DNA from: Cyanobium sp. NIES-981
GTDB lineage: Bacteria > Cyanobacteriota > Cyanobacteriia > PCC-6307 > Cyanobiaceae
NCBI GenBank assembly: GCA_945896675.1
Contig: CAMDEM010000022.1
Location: 1 to 33,165, forward strand
DNA length: 33,165 bases
Reading direction: 5' to 3'
Of this stretch, positions 25,725 through 33,165 are shown piece after piece (position 1 is the first letter of the stretch; each line of letters opens with the position of its first letter). The position numbers were made by a program, and so were the translations under genes. The notes beneath the pieces were generated by a model. That model saw only the letters and a program-made list of their open reading frames with translations, was not told where the DNA came from and searched no databases.

Positions 25725-27731
25725 TCAGCCCAGGGCTTTGGCCTTGGCTACTACGTTCTCAACGGTGAAGCCGAACTTCTCCATGAGAAGGGGGCCAGGG
25801 GCAGAGGCGCCGTACCGGTCGATGGAGATGGTGTCGCCGTCGAAGCCGGTGTACTTGTGCCAGCCGAAGGAGCTGGAGGCTTCCACCACCAGGCGCTTGC
25901 GCACCGAGGCGGGCAGCACGCTTTCGCGGTAAGCCGCATCCTGCTCTTCGAACAGCTCCACGCAGGGCATCGACACCACCCGCACGTTCTTGCCGTCGGC
26001 GCGCAGTTGGGCTGCAGCCTTGGTGGCGAGTTCCAGTTCGGTGCCGCTGGCGATCAGGATCAGGTCAGGGCTGCCGTTGCAGTCTTCCAGGATGTAACCA
26101 CCTTTGGCCACCTGGGCAGCGCTGGAGTTGGCCTGGTTGGCCATGGCCTGGCGGCTGAGGAACAGCACCGTGGGGCGCTTGCGGTTGGTGATTGCCACTT
26201 GGTAGGCGCCGCTGGTTTCGTTGCCGTCGCCGGGGCGGATCACCAGCAGGTTGGGCAGGGCCCGCAGGCTGGCCAGGGTTTCGATCGGCTGGTGGGTGGG
26301 GCCGTCTTCGCCCAGGCCGATGGAATCGTGGGTGAGCACGTAGATCACACCCAGCTCGCTTAGGGCCGAGAGGCGCATGGCGCCCACCATGTAGCCGGCA
26401 AACACGGCGAAGGTGCCGCCGTAGGGGATCAGGCCGCTGCCGTGATAAGCGATGCCATTCATGATCGCCGCCATGGCGTGCTCGCGCACTCCGAAGTGCA
26501 GGTAGCGGTTGGCTTCAGCGCCCTTTTGGAAACCCTTCTCGCCCTTGATGTCGGTGAGGTTGGAGTGGGTGAGGTCGGCGGAGCCGCCGATCAATTCCGG
26601 CAGGTTGGGGCCAAAGGCGTTGAGGCAGTTGTAGGAGTGCATGCGGGTGGCCAAGCCCTTGTCGTCTGCCGTGTAGCTGGGCAGGTTGGCATCCCAGTTG
26701 GCAGGCAATTCGCCGCGCAGTTGGCGCTCGAATTCAGCGGCTTCAGCGGGGTACTGGCTGCGGTAGGCGGCCAGGGTGCCATTCCATTCGGCTTCCGCAG
26801 CAGCGCCGCGGCTGATGGCTTCGCGCCAGTGGTCGTAGGACTCCTGGGGAACTTCGAAGGCGCCGTAGCTCCAATCGAGGTTTTTGCGGGTGAGCTCGGC
26901 TTCTTCAGCGCCGAGGGCGGCACCGTGCACGCCGGCGGTGTCGGCCTTGTTGGGGGAGCCGTAGCCAATGGTGGTGGTCACCTTGATCATCGAGGGACGA
27001 TCGGTGACGGCCTTGGCTTCCTCAATCGCCTTGGCGATGGCTGCCACATCGGTGTTGCCATCCTTGACGTGGATGGTGTGCCAGCCGTAGGCGTCGTAGC
27101 GCTTGAGCACATCCTCGGTAAAGGAAACGTTGGTGTTTCCGTCGATGGTGATGTGGTTGTCGTCGTAAAGGGCAATCAGTTTGCCCAGGCCCAGGTGACC
27201 GGCCAAGGAGGCGGCTTCGCTCGAGACCCCCTCCTGGTGGCAGCCGTCGCCCATGATCACGTAGGTGTAGTGATCAACGAGGTCCACGCCGGGCTTGTTG
27301 AATTTGGCGGCCAGGTGGGCTTCGGCTAGGGCCAGGCCCACGGCGTTGGAAATGCCCTGGCCCAGGGGGCCGGTGGTGACTTCGATACCTGGGGTTTCAA
27401 AGGTTTCCGGGTGACCGGGGGTCTTGGATCCCCATTGGCGGAACTGCTTGAGGTCCTCGATGGTCACCGAGTCGTAGCCGGTGAGGTGCAGCAGCGCATA
27501 GAGCAGCATGCAGCCGTGGCCGGCCGACAGCACGAAGCGGTCGCGGTTGAACCACTTGGGATTCTTGGGGTTGTGCTGAAGAAACTTGTCCCACAGGGTG
27601 AAGGCCATGGGAGCGCAACCCATCGGCAGGCCGGGGTGGCCGGAGTTGCTCTTGTTGATGGCGTCGACCGCCAGGAAGCGAATGCTGTTGATGCACAGCG
27701 ATTCAACCGAGGTGCTGGGGGCGACGACCAT
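25725..27731 (-). CDS. tkt: Transketolase
   Basis: Transketolase moves two-carbon units between sugar phosphates in the Calvin cycle and pentose phosphate pathway, using thiamine pyrophosphate. The 668-residue protein shows [25 protein letters not shown], the TPP/Mg motif [33 protein letters not shown], and in the second domain [28 protein letters not shown] and [12 protein letters not shown]. It ends normally at AKALG. The start is the ATG at 27731. It follows acpP and fabF on the same strand and is a major consumer of the thiamine that thiC, its convergent neighbour, helps make. Confidence 0.97.
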   Translation of the reverse strand: MVVAPSTSVESLCINSIRFLAVDAINKSNSGHPGLPMGCAPMAFTLWDKFLQHNPKNPKWFNRDRFVLSAGHGCMLLYALLHLTGYDSVTIEDLKQFRQWGSKTPGHPETFETPGIEVTTGPLGQGISNAVGLALAEAHLAAKFNKPGVDLVDHYTYVIMGDGCHQEGVSSEAASLAGHLGLGKLIALYDDNHITIDGNTNVSFTEDVLKRYDAYGWHTIHVKDGNTDVAAIAKAIEEAKAVTDRPSMIKVTTTIGYGSPNKADTAGVHGAALGAEEAELTRKNLDWSYGAFEVPQESYDHWREAISRGAAAEAEWNGTLAAYRSQYPAEAAEFERQLRGELPANWDANLPSYTADDKGLATRMHSYNCLNAFGPNLPELIGGSADLTHSNLTDIKGEKGFQKGAEANRYLHFGVREHAMAAIMNGIAYHGSGLIPYGGTFAVFAGYMVGAMRLSALSELGVIYVLTHDSIGLGEDGPTHQPIETLASLRALPNLLVIRPGDGNETSGAYQVAITNRKRPTVLFLSRQAMANQANSSAAQVAKGGYILEDCNGSPDLILIASGTELELATKAAAQLRADGKNVRVVSMPCVELFEEQDAAYRESVLPASVRKRLVVEASSSFGWHKYTGFDGDTISIDRYGASAPGPLLMEKFGFTVENVVAKAKALG

Positions 27732-27771
27732 GGCGGGATGGGGAGTGGGGGAAAAGGATTGGGCGTGGACA

Positions 27772-27788
27772 GGGAACGAAATGTTCCC
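27772..27788 (-). repeat. Inverted repeat in the fabF-tkt gap
   Basis: GGGAAC (27772-27777) and GTTCCC (27783-27788) form a perfect six-base inverted repeat with a five-base spacer. It lies in the 68-base gap upstream of tkt. There is no T run on either strand, so a regulatory or mRNA-processing hairpin is more likely than a terminator. Confidence 0.45.
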
Positions 27789-27799
27789 AGGAGGCTTGG

Positions 27800-29697
<1,898 letters not shown>

Positions 29698-29757
29698 TGC
29701 CTGGGCTCCTTTTGGGCCGCAAGCTCGTCAGGATCTCGTCCAAGTTCCCATAGGCTC

Positions 29758-29783
29758 AAGCCCGGCCCTGTGCCGGGCTTTTT
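29758..29783 (+). terminator. Rho-independent terminator after psaC
   Basis: A nine-base-pair stem, AAGCCCGGC (29758-29766) with GCCGGGCTT (29772-29780), is closed by a five-base loop, and the T run continues to 29783. Its stem is nearly the same as that of the ahcY terminator. Confidence 0.93.
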
Positions 29784-29811
29784 GTTTTGTTTCGCTCCTC
29801 GTTTCGCCCCT

Positions 29812-31704
29812 ATGTGCGGCATCGTTGCCCTGATTGGTTCGCGGGAAGCGGCTCCCCAGTTGTTGGAAGGGTTGCGGCAGCTCGAATACCGCGGCTACGA
29901 CTCGGCGGGCATTGCCACCATTGGTGAGGACGGCCAGCTCCACTGCCTCAAGGCCCAGGGCAAACTTGTGAATCTCACGGCCCGCTACGAGGCCCAGGGG
30001 GCCCAGGGCCACTGCGGCATTGGTCACACCCGTTGGGCCACCCATGGCAAGCCGGAAGAGCGCAACGCCCACCCCCACCTCGATGGCAGCGGTGAGTTGG
30101 CGGTGGTGCAGAACGGAATCATCGAGAACTACCGCAGCCTCAAAGAAGAGCTCCAGGCCGAAGGCGTGGTCTTCCTTTCGGAAACGGATACGGAGGTGAT
30201 TCCCCACCTGCTGGCTCGCCAGTTGGCGAGGCTGCAGGGGGGTGGCGGCGCTGGGGGTGGTAGCAAGATTGCCAGTGGCAGCCTGTTGCTGCAGGCGGTG
30301 CAGGAGGTGTTGCCGCTGTTGCATGGGGCCTATGCCCTGGCGGTGGTGTGGGCCCAGGCCCCCGGTGCTTTGGTGGTGGCGCGCAAGGCTGCGCCTTTGT
30401 TGATTGGCTTGGGCGAGGGGGAATTCCTTTGTGCCAGCGATACCCCGGCCCTGGCGGGCTTTACCCGCACGATCCTGCCGATGGAAGACGGCGAGGTGGC
30501 CCTGCTCACCCCCCTGGGCATCGAGCTCTACGACGCTGCAGGCAGCCGGGTGCAGCGCAGCCCCAGCCTGCTGACAGGCACCGAGCACGTCGCGGACAAG
30601 CGCAGCTTCCGCCACTTCATGCTCAAGGAGATCCATGAGCAGCCCGAAACGGCGGCCCTGTGGGTGGCGCGTCACCTGCCCGACAACGGCCTGGTGGCCC
30701 TGCCTTTGGATAACTCGGTGTACGAGGGGGTGGAGAGGGTCCAGATCTTGGCTTGCGGCACCAGTCGCCATGCGGCCCAGGTGGGGGCTTATCTGCTCGA
30801 GCAGCTCGCTGGCATTCCGACGAGTGTCTTTTATGCGAGCGAGTTTCGCTATGCACCGCCGCCGCTCTCGCCCCATACCCTCACGATTGGGGTGACCCAA
30901 TCGGGCGAAACGGCTGATACGTTGGCGGCCCTGGCGATGGAACAGGACCGGCGCCAGCGGGTGGCCGACCCCGCTTTTGCCCCCAGGCTTTTGGGCATCA
31001 CCAACCGCCCCGAAAGCTCCCTGGGCCGGATGGTGGATCAGGTGCTGGATATCGGTGCCGGCATTGAGGTGGGGGTGGCCGCCACCAAAACCTTCCTGGG
31101 CCAACTGTTGAGCTTCTACGGCCTGGCCTTGGCCTTTGCCGAACGCTCCGGCCGAAACCCTGACCAGCTCCAGGCCCTAGCGACCCAACTGCGGGCGATT
31201 CCCGGGCAGTTGGAGCAGCTGGTGGCCGATTGCGATCGCCGCTGCGCCGAGCTGGCCCACCAATTTGAGGGCACCCAGGATGTGATCTTCCTGGGCCGGG
31301 GCATCAACTACCCGATTGCCCTGGAAGGGGCCCTCAAGCTTAAAGAGATCAGCTACATCCACGCCGAGGGCTACCCGGCTGGCGAGATGAAGCACGGGCC
31401 CATTGCCCTGCTCGATGCCAAGGTGCCGGTGGTGTCGATTGCGGTGCCAGGCGCCGTGTTCGACAAGGTGCTCTCCAATGCCCAGGAGGCCAAGGCCCGC
31501 GATGCCCGCCTGATCGGTGTGGCCCCCCATGGCCCCGATACCGAGCTCTTTGATGTGCTGCTGCCCGTACCGGAGGTGGATGAGCTACTCAGCCCCCTGC
31601 TCACGGTGATTCCGATGCAGCTGCTCAGCTATTACATCGCTGCCCACCGGGGCCTTGATGTGGATCAACCCCGCAACTTGGCCAAGAGCGTCACCGTCGA
31701 ATAA
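29812..31704 (+). CDS. glmS: Glutamine-fructose-6-phosphate aminotransferase (isomerizing)
   Basis: GlmS makes glucosamine-6-phosphate from fructose-6-phosphate and glutamine, the entry to peptidoglycan and lipopolysaccharide amino sugars. The 630-residue protein starts MCGIVALIGS with nucleophile C2. A glutaminase domain (LEYRGYDSAGIA, HTRWATHGKP, ENYRSLKEEL) is followed by two SIS domains (ILACGTSRHAAQ, GVTQSGETADTLAAL, LGRGINYPIALEGALKLKEIS) and the invariant end QPRNLAKSVTVE. A glycine-rich insert GGGGAGGGSK at residues 143-152 is unusual for the glutaminase domain. The ATG at 29812 lies only 28 bases after the psaC terminator's T run. Confidence 0.97.
   Translation: MCGIVALIGSREAAPQLLEGLRQLEYRGYDSAGIATIGEDGQLHCLKAQGKLVNLTARYEAQGAQGHCGIGHTRWATHGKPEERNAHPHLDGSGELAVVQNGIIENYRSLKEELQAEGVVFLSETDTEVIPHLLARQLARLQGGGGAGGGSKIASGSLLLQAVQEVLPLLHGAYALAVVWAQAPGALVVARKAAPLLIGLGEGEFLCASDTPALAGFTRTILPMEDGEVALLTPLGIELYDAAGSRVQRSPSLLTGTEHVADKRSFRHFMLKEIHEQPETAALWVARHLPDNGLVALPLDNSVYEGVERVQILACGTSRHAAQVGAYLLEQLAGIPTSVFYASEFRYAPPPLSPHTLTIGVTQSGETADTLAALAMEQDRRQRVADPAFAPRLLGITNRPESSLGRMVDQVLDIGAGIEVGVAATKTFLGQLLSFYGLALAFAERSGRNPDQLQALATQLRAIPGQLEQLVADCDRRCAELAHQFEGTQDVIFLGRGINYPIALEGALKLKEISYIHAEGYPAGEMKHGPIALLDAKVPVVSIAVPGAVFDKVLSNAQEAKARDARLIGVAPHGPDTELFDVLLPVPEVDELLSPLLTVIPMQLLSYYIAAHRGLDVDQPRNLAKSVTVE
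31669..31704 (+). other. attTn7-type target sequence (end of glmS)
   Basis: The last 36 bases of glmS encode PRNLAKSVTVE and the stop, the region that TnsD-type Tn7 targeting proteins recognise in other bacteria. Insertion would normally fall about 25 bases past the stop, near 31729. No Tn7 gene or end is visible, so the site appears empty. That it functions here is inferred from glmS conservation. Confidence 0.5.
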
Positions 31705-31927
31705 CTGCTGGACTCGGCTGGCTTCCGGCGATCACGCCAGCTCCGCTGGCAACATCGCCTCCAGCGAAGCCGTGGCCAGCTAGGGCTTGCGACGGCCCCC
31801 ATGCAATGGCCATTTGCCTTGGGTGGGTCTTGCTGTTGAGGGGGTATTGATCGCGAAGCGAGCATTGACCCCCGAAACGAAAGGCTCGCCTGAGGCTCGG
31901 CGCAACCACCGAAGGGACAATCCGGAT
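31705..31927. other. Gene-free gap between convergent glmS and manC with several palindromes
   Basis: This 223-base stretch has no convincing gene. It holds three inverted repeats: GCCAGC-TCC-GCTGGC (31736-31750), the 10-base palindrome AATGGCCATT (31805-31814), and an outer GGGGGT/ACCCCC pair (31840-31845 with 31868-31873) around an inner TCGC-GAA-GCGA hairpin (31851-31861). None has a T run, so they are not standard terminators. Confidence 0.6.
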
Positions 31928-33165
31928 TCATGGGCTTATTGGAGTTGCCCCACTGCGCCCATAGATGTCTTCGAAGCGCACGATGTCGTCTTCGCCCAGG
32001 TAGGGGCCACTTTGTACCTCGATCAGCTGGACAGGGATTTGGCCAGGGTTTGAGAGGCGGTGCTTGCAGCCCAGGGGGATGTAGGTGCTCTGGTTTTCAC
32101 CCACGAGCTCCTGGCTGCCGTCTTTTTCGACCACGGCCGTGCCCTTCACCACGATCCAGTGCTCGGCGCGGTGGTGGTGCATCTGTAGGGAAAGGCTGGC
32201 GCCGGGCTTAACTTCGATTTTTTTCACCTGCCAGCGCTCGCCTTCGGTGACGCCGTCGTAATGGCCCCAGGGCCGGTAGATGCGGCGATGGGCCTTGCTC
32301 TCCCGGGCGCCTTCCCGCTCGAGCTGGCCCACAACGCCCTTGATGTCCTGGGCCCGGTCGCGGTGGGCGACCAGCACCACGTCATCGGTTTCGACCACCA
32401 CCAGATCTTCCACTCCGAGCCCCACCACCAGCCGGTGTTCGCTGCGCAGGTAGCAGTTACGGGTGTTCTCGCTGATCACCCTGCCGCGCAGCACGTTGCC
32501 GTTGGGATCGTGGTCGGCGGTTTCCCAGAGGGCGCTCCAGCTGCCCACATCGCTCCAGCCGGCCTCCAGCGGCAATACGGCCCCGAGCTGGGTGCGCTCC
32601 ATCACGGCCACGTCGAAGGCCACGTTGGGGCAGTTGGCAAAGGCTTCCTTGCCCAGGCGCAGGAATTCCAGATCAGCGGCTTCCTGTTCGAGGGCGGAGC
32701 GGCAGGCACTCACCACCTCGGGGGCAAGCCGCTCGAGCTCGGCTAGCACCGCGCTGGCCTTGAACAAAAACATGCCGCTGTTCCAGGTGAAACGGCCGCT
32801 GGCGAGGAAGGCTTCGGCGGTGGCGCGGTCGGGTTTTTCGACAAAGCGGGCAATCGGCACCGGGCCAGGGGCCCTCACCAGGGGCTCGGCCGCCTCGATG
32901 TAGCCATAACCTGTTTCCGGGGCATTGGGCACGATGCCAAAGGTCACCAGCTGGCCGGCTTCAGCGGCAGGGATGCCAGCGGCAATGGTGGCGCGAAAGG
33001 TGGCGGCATCACGAATCACGTGGTCGGCGGCGAGCACCAGCAGCAGGGGATCGTCGCCCCGGGCGGTGGCTTGCAGGGCGGCCACGGCCACGGCGGGTGC
33101 GGTGTTGCGGCCCATGGGCTCCAGCAGGATGGCGGCGGGGTCAGCGCCGATCTGTCGCATCTGCT
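31928..33165 (-). CDS. manC: Mannose-1-phosphate guanylyltransferase / mannose-6-phosphate isomerase (partial)
   Basis: The gene runs off the right edge; the frame is open to the window end and the ATG at 33160 is internal. About 412 residues are visible. The nucleotidyltransferase domain shows LLVLAADHVI, ETGYGYIE, FVEKPD and FTWNSGMFLFKAS. The C-terminal cupin isomerase domain shows RPWGHYDGV, then QVKKIEVKPGASLSLQMHHHRAEHWIVV with metal-binding histidines. This is the type II bifunctional form that makes GDP-mannose for surface polysaccharides. The N-terminal pyrophosphorylase GxGTRLWP motif lies outside the window, so transferase activity cannot be checked here. It converges on glmS. Confidence 0.9.
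   Translation of the reverse strand, partial: QMRQIGADPAAILLEPMGRNTAPAVAVAALQATARGDDPLLLVLAADHVIRDAATFRATIAAGIPAAEAGQLVTFGIVPNAPETGYGYIEAAEPLVRAPGPVPIARFVEKPDRATAEAFLASGRFTWNSGMFLFKASAVLAELERLAPEVVSACRSALEQEAADLEFLRLGKEAFANCPNVAFDVAVMERTQLGAVLPLEAGWSDVGSWSALWETADHDPNGNVLRGRVISENTRNCYLRSEHRLVVGLGVEDLVVVETDDVVLVAHRDRAQDIKGVVGQLEREGARESKAHRRIYRPWGHYDGVTEGERWQVKKIEVKPGASLSLQMHHHRAEHWIVVKGTAVVEKDGSQELVGENQSTYIPLGCKHRLSNPGQIPVQLIEVQSGPYLGEDDIVRFEDIYGRSGATPISP

Noticed and set aside
29784-29811. Possible glmS ribozyme
   Set aside because: Only 28 bases separate the psaC terminator from glmS, far too short for the ribozyme, and its core sequence is absent.
29728-31104. 458-residue minus-strand open frame
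   Set aside because: Antisense to glmS, with low-complexity His/Gln-rich composition typical of a shadow frame.
31665-31931. 88-residue minus-strand frame ending in STVTLLAKLRG
   Set aside because: This ending is simply the reverse complement of the conserved glmS C-terminus and is a well-known source of spurious gene calls.

Overview
This is a gene-dense, GC-rich stretch of chromosome from a unicellular picocyanobacterium. It carries a complete photosystem I subunit gene (psaC). It also carries a two-gene set for ergothioneine synthesis, an RpaB-type response regulator, and the acpP-fabF-tkt block divergent from psaC-glmS. Together with the very high GC content, this gene set and order point to the Synechococcus/Cyanobium/Prochlorococcus clade, most likely a Cyanobium-like or high-GC Synechococcus strain. 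That assignment is an inference from content and order, not from a search.

Layout. 1-3.7 kb: the end of a group 2 sigma factor, a 2OG-Fe(II) oxygenase-like protein, mutY and a PfkB sugar kinase on the plus strand, meeting tsaE head-on. 3.8-6.4 kb: ahcY with a strong terminator, a DedA membrane protein, and convergent ssb. 6.5-10.2 kb: mreB-mreC-mreD followed with no gap by a lipoprotein-type solute-binding protein. 10.3-13.0 kb: an RpaB-like regulator, lysS and a small conserved-looking protein. 13.0-16.4 kb (minus strand): the tight run egtB-egtD-82 aa protein-ydcF-like. 16.4-19.4 kb: a cysteine-synthase-family gene overlapping an atypical membrane-anchored protein kinase. 19.4-24 kb: smpB (minus) divergent from the chain ruvB-TPR protein-M20 amidohydrolase-small membrane protein-HEAT protein. 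24-25.6 kb: a TPP riboswitch and thiC. 25.7-29.3 kb (minus strand): acpP, fabF and tkt. 29.4-31.7 kb: psaC and glmS. 31.9 kb to the end: a manC-type gene running off the window.

How the genes fit together. Most are core housekeeping: DNA repair (mutY, ruvB, ssb), tRNA and translation quality (tsaE, lysS, smpB), cell shape (mreBCD), fatty acid synthesis (acpP, fabF), Calvin cycle/pentose phosphate (tkt), amino-sugar and GDP-mannose supply (glmS, manC), the methyl cycle (ahcY), thiamine (thiC) and photosystem I (psaC). EgtD consumes S-adenosylmethionine and yields S-adenosylhomocysteine, which AhcY removes. The cysteine-synthase homologue sits divergently next to egtB, a thiol-consuming enzyme.

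I see no insertion sequence, prophage, CRISPR array, tRNA or rRNA, and no convincing unknown multi-gene system. The most unusual points are the egtBD-82 aa-ydcF gene run, the kinase with a replaced beta-3 lysine, the orphan binding protein coupled to mreD, and the palindrome-bearing gap behind the glmS attTn7-type sequence.
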